Assembly: GCF_014489115.1 (NCBI RefSeq)
Contig: NZ_JACTAH010000002.1
Coordinates: 1,098,586-1,162,585, forward strand
Direction of reading: 5' to 3'
Source: Thauera sedimentorum
GTDB taxonomy: Bacteria; Pseudomonadota; Gammaproteobacteria; Burkholderiales; Rhodocyclaceae
DNA length: 64,000 nucleotides
In this document: positions 18,326-25,830 of the stretch, in pieces
How the letters are laid out: the number at the start of each line of letters is the position of its first letter
Position numbering within the stretch: the first letter of the stretch is position 1
Translations under genes and position numbers: made by a program
The notes under the pieces: generated by a model
What the model was told of the DNA's origin: nothing
The model's database searches: none
What the model saw: the letters and a program-made list of their open reading frames with translations, nothing else

Positions 18326-21300
18326 TCAAATCCCTGTGCCGTCTTCCTCCACCAGGATGAACGGCGGCATGGTACGAACGGCGGCACGGGCGGCGTCGAG
18401 CTCGTTTGCCGGTAGGCGGACGAGCCATGCGGACTGAGGGTCGAGGTAGACCGCACGGCGGGCGGCTTGGCTGCGCTCCTCTCCCGGCTCCAGCAGAAGG
18501 GCGGCGAGTGCATGCGACCACGCTTCCCAGGGCTGAACCCGCTGATTGAAGCGGGCCATCTTCAGCGCATAGTCGCGATAGGCAGGCTCACCGGTCAGTT
18601 CATGCGCCCACATGGCCAGATCGGCAAACTCGTATTCCACGAGTAGCGGACGGTCCTCGGCAAAGACGCGGTGAGCGAAGGCGCGCGCGAAGCCCTCGGG
18701 GGCATTGGGCTTGCAGCTAAGCGCGTCCAGCACCGCAATAGCCAAACGCAGGTCCATGTTGTCGGCCATCGCCGGCTTCGCAGCGTCGATGCGCGCGCGG
18801 GCGGCTTCCGTCTTGCCGGCCTGCGCGGCGGCCAGTGCGTAGTACGGCAGCAGATATGGTGCGCGCATCAGGCCGCGTAGGTCGATCTTGTCCAGCGTGT
18901 CGGCCAGCACCGCTTCCGCACCGGCAAAATCGTGTTGGCGGATGGCCCGGTATGCCTGCGCAAAGGGCAGCAGGATCCTCGTCTCATGAGCGGGCAAGCG
19001 GCCGAGTTCGGCCAGCGCGTCCTCGCTGGGCATCCGGTCGGTGACCGCCGCCAGGGTGAGATATCCGGCCACCCAGGGTTCGACCCGCTCGGCGTGCACA
19101 AAGCGATTGTCGCGCAGCCATTGTCCGTACTCGGCAGGGCGCAAGGCCTCGCGCCGGTGGCCGACGAGGGCGGCATGCCATAGCTGCGGAACCTGCAGGC
19201 GATGCGCCGTGATGAGAAAGCCTTCCCAGGCCGTCCCGCCCTGCCCGAGCATATGCATCAGGCTGAAGAAGTCGCGATAGCTCCAGGCGAAGTCGTAGTT
19301 TCGCATGTTGACGTGAAAGGCCATCGCGGCTGCTCGATAGTCACCGGCAAGTAGCGCCAGGCGGGCCGTACTGGTGTGATTTGCCCCAGATCCGGTGCCC
19401 GATCCTGCCGCCATACGGTAAAGCGGCGCGGCGAGATCCGGCTCGCCTCGCCAGTACAGCAGCGAACCAACCCGGTAAGCGAGGTTGTCGCGGCTCACCG
19501 GATGCACCCGCGCCGCGCCGCTGAACCCGGGATAGCTGTTGAAGGCTGTGGCTGCTTCGACGTAGCGCGCTTCGGAGAGATACTCGCGACCGAGACGCTC
19601 ATAGACTTCCCATGACGGCAGCCCCTGTCGGGCCGCTGCGGCGAGTACTTCACGTGCGCGGGCAGGTCGGCCTTTCTCGTGCTCCAGCATGGCCAGCAGC
19701 AGCGGCGGCACTGAACTGCCGTCGAAGCGGCCGGCAGTCTCCTGCAGCAAGGCTTCACGTTCGGCAGCCGATTCGAGCTGCTGGTAAACGCTGCCCAGCA
19801 TATGGCTGTCGTGGGTGACATGCGCAAGGGCTGTGCGCCCGATGTAGCGTATGCGTGCTGTGGTGTCCTCGTGGCCCTTGTGTCCTGGTATGTGAGGCGG
19901 CGGGCCATCGATGTGCGTGGGCATGTCAGAGGGGTGAAGGCCGCCGAACGCTGCGGCCGACTGTGCCCTGCTTCGCGAGGCGAGGGCGCGCTGGTGCAGG
20001 GATTGCTGCAGTTCAGGTTCGGCGTTCCTGGCGAGCTGTTCATCGGCAAATGCACGCTCATTCAGCAACTCGGGATGGTCCCTGAACACGACGTCGAGCT
20101 CGTCGAGCGCGCGCAGCCCGTCTCGGTAGCGCCCCTGAGCGCGGATCCTGCGCCGCGCCGCATAGACGATGTCCGCGATGGCCGATTCGACCAGGAAGTC
20201 GAGGACGTCGAGCCGGGTTGCGCGTGCCTGACCACTGGCGTCGGCGGCACAGCACGGAATGTTGTCGACCTGCGCGACAAGGGGATTGAGATAAGGCGCA
20301 ATGGCGACCTCCATCCCGGTATCCTGCCAGCGGCCGGCAAGCATGCGCCCCTTGATGCGCTCCGCTGGAGATGGCCCAGCCTGTGGAAACTCACGACCGA
20401 GCAGATCCAGAACCGGCATCGGATCTACGGCATTGAGCCCGGTGGGGTCACTGGCCACGAAGCGGCGTGCTGCAAGATCTCGCCACGGGGAGGGCAGGGA
20501 TGCCAGCAGCGTTTCGCGTTCGGCGTGGCTTGCGATGGACTCGGCCTCATACGCGAAGCGCATGTCTGTTGCGTCGATCTCGGCCATCAGGCGCAAGGGC
20601 GACAGGGCGATACGCTGGCGGAGGCGCTCCAGTTCGGGCAGGTTGCCCTGCAAGGCTGCGACCAGGGCGCGCTCCGCGTCGCTTGCGGGGGCGGCCAGCA
20701 CGGCGAGCGCCGCGGGACGCATGTGCAGCCCGTGGTACGCGCGCGCCAGCAGCAGTCGGGTGGTGGGGTGGGCGGGTGGCATCTGCCAGGCGATTGTCAG
20801 CGAGCGTTCGTAGAGGCGCTCGCGCCCACGTGTATCCGTGGCCGGCACCAGCGCTGCCAGCAGCTGCAGGTAGAGGGCGCGCGCGGCGGGTTTGGTGTCT
20901 TCGTGCGCAATCTCGCCCAGGCTTGCCGGAAATCGCTGCGGCAAGGGGGTGACGGACACGGTGTGTGGGGTCGCTGCGGGGTAGTCCAGGGCCGCCAGGA
21001 TTTGCGGTAGATGTGCGCGGAACACTTGCAGCGGGCCGTTGCCATCGTCGAGAGCGAACGGCAGCGGGTCTATGCTCACTGGCCGGCGCAGATCGGTCTC
21101 CTGGAAACCGCCGCGTTCCCCAAGATCCTGAATCTCGAAGTACAAGTGCAGGCGCCCGTCGAAGCGATGGCCGGCATACGTCCAGATGATGCGCCGGGCG
21201 TGCGCCCGGTTGGCCACGGCGATCACGTCGGCACGCTCGAGCTGGCGCTGGCCATCGCCTGTCGCACGGGCGACAACCGACGGTGGGGCGACTCGCACGC

Positions 21301-21709
21301 CTGACGGGAGCGCCGCAGCGAGGCTTTCGGCCATCAGTGCGCGTGTCGTACGCGATACGCCAGTGCCCTGCACCTGCACCGGTGCCAACAAGACGTCGAC
21401 CCGCATGTCGTCGAGCAAGTGGGCGTAGCGTGCCTTTTCCTTCTCCAGCCAGTCCAGCCGCGGTTTCTCGATGCCGACGGTGACCGGGTCCGGGTAGGGC
21501 AGCTCGTTCGCGCGTCGCTCCAGTTCCTCGCTCCGGGCGTTCAGGCGCTCGAACATGGCGCGCACATCGTTTTCTGCCTGCTCCTCTTCCCACGCAAGGC
21601 GACGCGCGGCCTCGTCTTCCGCACTGGTGTCGATCGCCTCTGCCCTGGTGGTGGTCGCCAGCAGCAGGCAGACCAGCAGAGCCCCAATCCTCTTCCTCGA
21701 TTGCGCCAT
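18326..21709 (-). CDS. large exported TPR-like hypothetical protein (1127 aa)
   Basis: I do not recognise the family. The N-terminus has a signal peptide (RKRIGALLVCLLLATTTRAEA), then a charged coiled-coil-like stretch (about 30-90). Next comes an alpha/beta segment (LLAPVQVQGTGVSRTTRALMAESLAAALP...) that resembles TolB/FlgO-like N-terminal domains. From about residue 270 to the end it is almost entirely helical, Ala/Leu-rich, with repeated hairpins of TPR character (for example ATAFNSYPGFSGAARVHPVSRDNLAYRVGSLLYWRGEPDLAAPLYRMAAGSG). It is probably periplasmic. It converges with pilR (58 bp gap) and is divergent from the beta-CASP gene. Pilus-assembly scaffolding is possible but unsupported beyond location. 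Confidence 0.72.
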   Translation of the reverse strand: MAQSRKRIGALLVCLLLATTTRAEAIDTSAEDEAARRLAWEEEQAENDVRAMFERLNARSEELERRANELPYPDPVTVGIEKPRLDWLEKEKARYAHLLDDMRVDVLLAPVQVQGTGVSRTTRALMAESLAAALPSGVRVAPPSVVARATGDGQRQLERADVIAVANRAHARRIIWTYAGHRFDGRLHLYFEIQDLGERGGFQETDLRRPVSIDPLPFALDDGNGPLQVFRAHLPQILAALDYPAATPHTVSVTPLPQRFPASLGEIAHEDTKPAARALYLQLLAALVPATDTRGRERLYERSLTIAWQMPPAHPTTRLLLARAYHGLHMRPAALAVLAAPASDAERALVAALQGNLPELERLRQRIALSPLRLMAEIDATDMRFAYEAESIASHAERETLLASLPSPWRDLAARRFVASDPTGLNAVDPMPVLDLLGREFPQAGPSPAERIKGRMLAGRWQDTGMEVAIAPYLNPLVAQVDNIPCCAADASGQARATRLDVLDFLVESAIADIVYAARRRIRAQGRYRDGLRALDELDVVFRDHPELLNERAFADEQLARNAEPELQQSLHQRALASRSRAQSAAAFGGLHPSDMPTHIDGPPPHIPGHKGHEDTTARIRYIGRTALAHVTHDSHMLGSVYQQLESAAEREALLQETAGRFDGSSVPPLLLAMLEHEKGRPARAREVLAAAARQGLPSWEVYERLGREYLSEARYVEAATAFNSYPGFSGAARVHPVSRDNLAYRVGSLLYWRGEPDLAAPLYRMAAGSGTGSGANHTSTARLALLAGDYRAAAMAFHVNMRNYDFAWSYRDFFSLMHMLGQGGTAWEGFLITAHRLQVPQLWHAALVGHRREALRPAEYGQWLRDNRFVHAERVEPWVAGYLTLAAVTDRMPSEDALAELGRLPAHETRILLPFAQAYRAIRQHDFAGAEAVLADTLDKIDLRGLMRAPYLLPYYALAAAQAGKTEAARARIDAAKPAMADNMDLRLAIAVLDALSCKPNAPEGFARAFAHRVFAEDRPLLVEYEFADLAMWAHELTGEPAYRDYALKMARFNQRVQPWEAWSHALAALLLEPGEERSQAARRAVYLDPQSAWLVRLPANELDAARAAVRTMPPFILVEEDGTGI

Positions 21710-21913
21710 CGCTCTCTCCGATGTGTGCCGGCCGTTGGCCTCACCGCTTGAGGTCGATGAACGCCAATGGCATTGGATGCGCTGCGAGGGTACAGCATCG
21801 AAGATCGTTCGGTGTTAGTTCTTTGTCATGTAATCGGCTCGGAAGTCGATGACGCCATCGGCGCCGTCATGGTCATGGCCGCACACGCAGTAGATCGGCG
21901 GGTCAAGAAACAG

Positions 21914-21928
21914 AATGCATAGTGCATT
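21914..21928. promoter_or_regulatory. short inverted repeat upstream of the beta-CASP gene
   Basis: AATGCA-TAG-TGCATT is a perfect inverted repeat 16 bp before the ATG of the metallo-hydrolase gene, in an AT-richer stretch. It could be an operator or part of the promoter. No regulator is identifiable. Confidence 0.35.
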
Positions 21929-21944
21929 GCATTAGAATGCGCGC

Positions 21945-23348
21945 ATGTCATACGAGCTAATCCATCACGGCGGCCACGACGGCGTCACCGGCTCCTGCCA
22001 CCAACTGCGCATCGACGCCGCCAACAGCCTGTTGATCGACTGCGGCCTGTTCCAGGGCGCCGAAACCTCTCAGGACGGCCGCAGCGGTGAAGACGCACTT
22101 GCCGTGCGCTTTCCGGTCGGCGACATCCGCGCGCTGGTCCTCACTCATGTGCATATCGACCACGTCGGCCGGTTGCCCTGGCTGCTCGCCGCGGGTTACT
22201 CGGGGCCGATCTACTGCAGTGAGGCCTCCGCCCGGTTGTTGCCCACGGTGCTGGCCGATGCCTTCGCGCTCGGCATCAGCCGCGACACCCGCCATGTCGA
22301 GCGCTACCTGCAGCTGGTTGAAGCGCGCCTGCGCCCGTTGCCATGGAGGCAATGGGCCGATATTCCCACGCAGCGCGGCGCGCGATGCCGCATCCGCCTG
22401 CAGCGCGCCGGGCATATCCTCGGGTCGGCCTATGTCGAATGCGACGTCGCCGCGGCGGGTGCCGCAGCCGAGCGCATCGTCTTCTCCGGCGACCTCGGCG
22501 CGCCCTGGACACCGCTGTTGCCTCCTCCGCGCCCGCCCTGGCGCGCAGACCGGGTCGTGCTGGAAAGCACTTATGGCGATCGCCTGCATGAATCGCGGCA
22601 CACCCGCCGCCAGCGCCTGCAGGCCGCGGTCGAGCATGCCATCGCCAACGGCGGCACGGTCATCGTGCCCGCCTTCAGCATCGGCCGCACCCAGGAACTG
22701 CTCTACGAGTTCGAAGACATTCTGCATCGCCAGTCCCGCAGCGGCGGGAGGCAGGCGGAGCGCTGGGCGCGCCTGCCCATCTACCTGGACTCCCCGCTCG
22801 CCAGCCGTTTCACCGCGCTCTACCGCGAACTGCAGCCCCACTGGGACGCCGAGGCCCGTGCCCGCGTCCGCCAGGGCCGCCGCCCGCTCGACTTCGCCCA
22901 ACTCGTCGCCATCGACGGCCACGACGCCCATTTGGCCAACGTCCGCCGCCTCGCGCGTAGCGGCGAGCCTGCGGTGGTCATTGCCGCCAGCGGCATGTGC
23001 GCCGGCGGGCGGGTGGTGAACTACCTCAAGGCCATGCTCCACGACCCGCGCCACGACGTGCTCTTCGTCGGCTACCAGGCCGCCGGCACCCCCGGCGCCG
23101 CCATCCAGCGCAATGGCCCGCGCGGCGGCTATGTGGACCTGGACGGCGAACGCATCGACATCCGCGCCGCCATCCACACTCTGGCCGGCTACTCCGCCCA
23201 CGCCGACCAGCACAGCCTGGTGCGCTTCGTCACCGGCATGCGCCACTGGCCCCGCGAAGTGCGGCTGGTGCATGGCGAAGCCGGCGCGCGGGCTGCGCTG
23301 GCGCGCGCCATCGAACACGCGAGCAGCGGGCAGATCGTCTGTAGCTGA
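21945..23348 (+). CDS. beta-CASP metallo-beta-lactamase-fold RNA-processing-type hydrolase
   Basis: A 467-residue protein with the metallo-beta-lactamase motif HVHIDHVGRLP, GHILGSAYVE, SGDLGAPW, ESTYGDR and the beta-CASP motifs PAFSIGRTQELLYEFE, ASGMCAGGRVVNYL, and YSAHADQHSLVRF of the RMMBL module. These match CPSF73/YSH1-like ribonucleases and related bacterial exonuclease-family proteins. RNA is the likely substrate. It is preceded by a promoter-like 235-bp gap and followed by a repeat region. The last 22 codons are duplicated 1.1 kb downstream, on the far side of the MNT/HEPN pair. Confidence 0.9.
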   Translation: MSYELIHHGGHDGVTGSCHQLRIDAANSLLIDCGLFQGAETSQDGRSGEDALAVRFPVGDIRALVLTHVHIDHVGRLPWLLAAGYSGPIYCSEASARLLPTVLADAFALGISRDTRHVERYLQLVEARLRPLPWRQWADIPTQRGARCRIRLQRAGHILGSAYVECDVAAAGAAAERIVFSGDLGAPWTPLLPPPRPPWRADRVVLESTYGDRLHESRHTRRQRLQAAVEHAIANGGTVIVPAFSIGRTQELLYEFEDILHRQSRSGGRQAERWARLPIYLDSPLASRFTALYRELQPHWDAEARARVRQGRRPLDFAQLVAIDGHDAHLANVRRLARSGEPAVVIAASGMCAGGRVVNYLKAMLHDPRHDVLFVGYQAAGTPGAAIQRNGPRGGYVDLDGERIDIRAAIHTLAGYSAHADQHSLVRFVTGMRHWPREVRLVHGEAGARAALARAIEHASSGQIVCS

Positions 23349-23493
23349 GCCAGAAGCGGTCGAGTCCACACAACCCCGCCGCAATCGTCCAGCCCCCTGT
23401 AGGAGCGGCCTTGGCCGCGATTCATATGGTGGTAAGGGGCAGGCCGTGTCCCTGGGCACGGCAGCAATCGCGGCCAAGGCCGCTCCTACAGGC
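23278..23493. repeat. direct repeat copy A (includes a REP-like element)
   Basis: It covers the 3' end of the beta-CASP gene, about 50 bp of intergenic DNA, and an inverted REP-like pair (23399-23491). An imperfect second copy lies at 24433-24632. The two copies bracket the MNT/HEPN genes. Confidence 0.85.
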
Positions 23494-23561
23494 CTTGTAC
23501 CTTGCGCCGTCGGCATCCCGCCGCGTCGCGCCTCATCACCCGCGCGTACTACAATGCCCCC

Positions 23562-23861
23562 ATGCGACTCACACCGATCCAGGCCGCCGCCATCCGCCGG
23601 GTAGTCCGCCAGACTGCGGGCGACGCAGCACGCGTGATCCTGTTCGGCTCGCGCCTCGATGACGCGGCGCGGGGGGGAGATGTCGACCTCATGGTCGAAC
23701 TGCCCGAGCCGATCGACAATCCTGCCGTCCTTTCCGCCAGGCTTTCCGCGCGCATCTCCCGTGCGCTGGACGGGAGGCAGGTGGATGTCTTGCTCGCCGC
23801 CCCCAATCTGCGCCGTTACCCGATACACGACGTCGCTCAGCGCCGGGGCCTGCCGCTATGA
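23562..23861 (+). CDS. mntA: MNT-domain nucleotidyltransferase antitoxin (MntA-like)
   Basis: A 99-residue minimal nucleotidyltransferase. The active-site motif is G29-S30 followed by D40-V-D42 (FGSRLDDAARGGDVDL), and a third acidic residue is D75 in QVDVLLA. In characterised MntA/HepT pairs, the MNT protein neutralises the HEPN toxin by adding AMP to a tyrosine near its active site. The ATG at 23562 is the natural start for this fold. It overlaps the HEPN gene by 4 bp (ATGA), the typical antitoxin-toxin coupling. It could also be a house-keeping MNT protein, but the partner argues for toxin control. Confidence 0.87.
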   Translation: MRLTPIQAAAIRRVVRQTAGDAARVILFGSRLDDAARGGDVDLMVELPEPIDNPAVLSARLSARISRALDGRQVDVLLAAPNLRRYPIHDVAQRRGLPL

Positions 23862-24358
23862 CGCTTGATCCCGCACTGGCCATCCGCCTTGCCTTTCTCT
23901 GCCGCGTGGTGGGGAAAGAGTGCAGCCACCTGCTAGCGACCGATGCTCGGCTGTTCGCCCAACCATTCACGCTGGACCGTGCCGAAGCCCTCGCGCACGA
24001 CCAGGATCTCGCCGAGCGGGTCGAAGCCTTCGTGGGGCGCTTCGCCCGCTTGCAGGACACGATCGGAGACAAGTTGCTGCCGCTGTTGCTGCAGTCGCTA
24101 GGTGAGCGGACTGGTGCCGCCATCGACAATCTTGATCGTGCCGAGCGTCTCGGCCTGATTGCTTCCGCCGAAGACTGGATGGTGTTGCGCCGACTACGTA
24201 ACCAGATGGTGCACGAGTATGTCGAAGACCCCGCCGTACTCGTCGGTGCGCTGCAGGCCGGTCATTGCGGCGTTTCCCTGCTGGCCGGCGCCGCGCAAGC
24301 CATGATCGCCGAGGCAGGTCGGCGCGGGTGGATGGACCGCGAAACGCGAACCCCGTAG
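23858..24358 (+). CDS. hepT: HEPN-domain toxin (HepT-like ribonuclease)
   Basis: A 166-residue all-helical protein with the HEPN active-site signature RNQMVHEY: R114, H119 and Y121 give the RX4HXY motif. In HepT proteins the Arg/His act in RNA cleavage and the Tyr is AMPylated by MntA. It is longer than the best-known HepT proteins, with an extra N-terminal 30 residues and a C-terminal helix ending RGWMDRETRTP. Translation is coupled to the upstream MNT gene. The module looks acquired: it sits between direct repeats and separates a gene from a copy of its own 3' end. Confidence 0.85.
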   Translation: MTLDPALAIRLAFLCRVVGKECSHLLATDARLFAQPFTLDRAEALAHDQDLAERVEAFVGRFARLQDTIGDKLLPLLLQSLGERTGAAIDNLDRAERLGLIASAEDWMVLRRLRNQMVHEYVEDPAVLVGALQAGHCGVSLLAGAAQAMIAEAGRRGWMDRETRTP

Positions 24359-24432
24359 CTGGAGGTAACGCCAGGGTATCTGGGGCAATCAACCGCGACC
24401 GGAAAACGAGGTCCGTCCTCAATGCCATTCAA

Positions 24433-24501
24433 GCCGGAGCGCAGGCTGCGCTCGCGCGCGGCATCGAACACGCGAGCAGCGGGCGGATCGTCTGCCGCTG
24501 A
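24433..24501 (+). pseudogene. remnant of the beta-CASP gene 3' end
   Basis: Translation gives [20 protein letters not shown] plus CR and a stop. This matches the last 22 residues of the beta-CASP protein (AGARAALARAIEHASSGQIV plus CS) with only a few changes. It has no upstream coding continuation of that gene, so it is a non-functional duplicated fragment. Confidence 0.8.
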
Positions 24502-24632
24502 GCCAGAAGCGGTCGAACCCACACAACCCCGCCTCAATTGGCCAACTCCCCTGTAGGAGCGGCCTTGGCCGCGATTCCGATGGTGGTACGAGGCACGGCA
24601 GCAATCCCGGTCAAGGCCGCTCCCACAGGCGC
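24433..24632. repeat. direct repeat copy B (includes a REP-like element)
   Basis: Imperfect copy of 23278-23493 containing the gene fragment, the shared intergenic stretch (GAGCCAGAAGCGGTCGA) and a REP-like inverted pair at 24552-24629. The copies differ by point changes and small indels, so the duplication is not recent. Confidence 0.85.
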
Positions 24633-24795
24633 TGCATGAAATTGGGGCAGCTCCCCATCGCCCCCGGATATCCAGAACCCGGAGCCCGCGCATGCAGGCC
24701 CCAAGACCAGCCGGAACGCGCCTCACATTGGAGTCCACCGAAGGAGCCACCCCTCGGGGCCGGCGGTAGCGATCCGCGGACAGCCGACTATCATC

Positions 24796-24884
24796 GTGTC
24801 AGTCATGTCCGAAACTGCGGACCGGCAAGGTCAACATTTGACAATGTTGACCGTGATCTTGTCATTATTTGCTCTGATCGTGTC
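24796..24884 (+). promoter_or_regulatory. probable PilR upstream activating sites and a perfect inverted repeat
   Basis: TGTC motifs occur at 24797, 24806, 24860 and 24881, some preceded by G as in the (C/G)TGTC sites described for PilR in Pseudomonas. Within the same stretch GGTCAACATT-TGAC-AATGTTGACC (24829-24852) is a perfect 10-bp inverted repeat, a further regulator-binding candidate. The distance to the -24/-12 promoter (44-130 bp) suits an enhancer-binding activator. The rest of the 645-bp gap (24359-25004) holds repeat copy B and about 160 bp (24633-24795) with nothing I recognise. Confidence 0.6.
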
Positions 24885-24927
24885 ACCGATGCTGGCCTGC
24901 ATGCCGGGAATCAGCGGGTTACGGAGC

Positions 24928-24942
24928 TGGCACGAGTCGTGC
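24928..24942 (+). promoter_or_regulatory. sigma-54 (-24/-12) promoter of the short pilin gene
   Basis: TGGCACGAGTCGTGC has the invariant GG-N10-GC spacing and a perfect TGGCAC -24 element. The -12 element GTGC departs from TTGC by one base. It lies 62 bp before the pilin ATG. Confidence 0.75.
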
Positions 24943-25004
24943 GTACACTGTCCGTGAGCGGAGCAAGCATCTGTTTCGCGGATACTACCAAGAGGAGCAT
25001 TCTC

Positions 25005-25184
25005 ATGAAGAAGCTGCAAAAGGGTTTTACCCTGATCGAACTGATGATCGTCGTGGCGATCATCGGCATCCTGGCGGCGATCGCCATTCCGCAGTTCAAC
25101 GAGTATCGCGCCAAGGCGAATGACTCTGCGGCGAAGGCGGACACCAAGAACATGATCACGGTCATGTCTGCTGCAATGATTTGA
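25005..25184 (+). CDS. pilA: short type IV pilin (PilA-N type, 59 aa)
   Basis: A class III leader MKKLQKG is cut before Phe8, followed by the canonical pilin helix [20 protein letters not shown] with Glu5 of the mature form. Only about 52 mature residues are encoded. There is no C-terminal globular head or disulfide loop, unlike standard 140-170 residue pilins. The frame is clean, with a good ribosome site (AGAGGAG at 24991-24997), so this is not an obvious frameshift. Length and sequence ([19 protein letters not shown]) resemble the Geobacter/Desulfuromonadales short PilA-N (IPQFSAYRVKAYNSAASSD). A secreted partner gene starts 32 bp downstream, perhaps supplying a separate head domain. Expression should depend on RpoN and PilR. 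Confidence 0.88.
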   Translation: MKKLQKGFTLIELMIVVAIIGILAAIAIPQFNEYRAKANDSAAKADTKNMITVMSAAMI

Positions 25185-25216
25185 CCGCGTCACACTTGAT
25201 ATTGAGGAGCTCTCTC

Positions 25217-25669
25217 ATGAAACAAATCAATCTCGCTCTTGCGTGTTGTGCAGCGTTCGGCATCTCGGGTTCTGCGATGGCACAAACGACGTTCTCTGGG
25301 AACGCTAACGTGACCTCCGCTGAATGCGTGCTGTTGGCTGAGGCTGTCGTTCTTGGTGCTTCGTCTGGTGTGACCGGCGCGTATCTCTGCGAAGAAGCCA
25401 CCAATCTTGTTCAGGTTGGCGCGTGTCACGCTGGCGGCAGTCGCCAAGGCGGTGTGGCCTGCGTTGATACTGACCCTCTTACCGCGGGTAATCAGGTTCC
25501 CGTGGGGTCGGGATGCACCGATGACGATGTTGCCGCCGGCAGGAATGCTCCCAACCCGTCGTACAAGGCCTTCTTTACCAGCAGTGAAGGCGGCGTGATT
25601 CAGGAGCAGCCGCTGACGGGGCGTTGTGAAGCGAGTACCCTGTCCGCCCTCCCGGCTTGGGGTGGCTGA
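25217..25669 (+). CDS. secreted cysteine-rich protein, putative pilin partner
   Basis: A 150-residue protein with a clear signal peptide (MKQINLALACCAAFGISGSAMA, cut before QTT). The mature part has six cysteines, is low in charge and rich in Gly/Ser/Ala, and ends LPAWGG. It lacks a TM segment, so it should be periplasmic or extracellular with up to three disulfides. ATG at 25217 follows GAGGAG. Placement right after a headless pilin and before a terminator suggests it works with the pilin, as the separate PilA-C/Spc partner does in Geobacter; homology to that protein cannot be confirmed here. Codon use is less GC-biased than in flanking genes. Confidence 0.7.
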   Translation: MKQINLALACCAAFGISGSAMAQTTFSGNANVTSAECVLLAEAVVLGASSGVTGAYLCEEATNLVQVGACHAGGSRQGGVACVDTDPLTAGNQVPVGSGCTDDDVAAGRNAPNPSYKAFFTSSEGGVIQEQPLTGRCEASTLSALPAWGG

Positions 25670-25709
25670 TCCACGAGCAGATTTTGTGGCTTTTTGACTG
25701 CTGAGGCCG

Positions 25710-25744
25710 AAGCCGCCGTGGCGTTTCGTCGCGGCGGCTTTTTT
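25710..25744 (+). terminator. Rho-independent terminator after the pilin pair
   Basis: AAGCCGCCG and CGGCGGCTT form a 9-bp stem around a 13-nt loop, directly followed by TTTT. It separates the two-gene pilin unit from the ABC exporter genes. Confidence 0.85.
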
Positions 25745-25830
25745 AGTGGCAGCGATGCGCAGGCCGTCTTGATCTTTGCTGGCTACGACGCCATTATCGT
25801 TGCCTCGTTCTCTCATTTTCGTTCGTTAGG

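Noticed and set aside
24265..24501. Open frame over the HEPN gene end and repeat copy B as a real gene
   Set aside because: It is largely an alternative frame of the HEPN gene joined to a duplicated beta-CASP gene end; annotated as a remnant instead.
25005..25184. Short pilin as a frameshifted full-length PilA whose head is encoded just downstream
   Set aside because: The next gene has its own ribosome site, ATG and signal peptide, and no frame of the 32-bp gap joins a pilin head; it reads as a separate gene.
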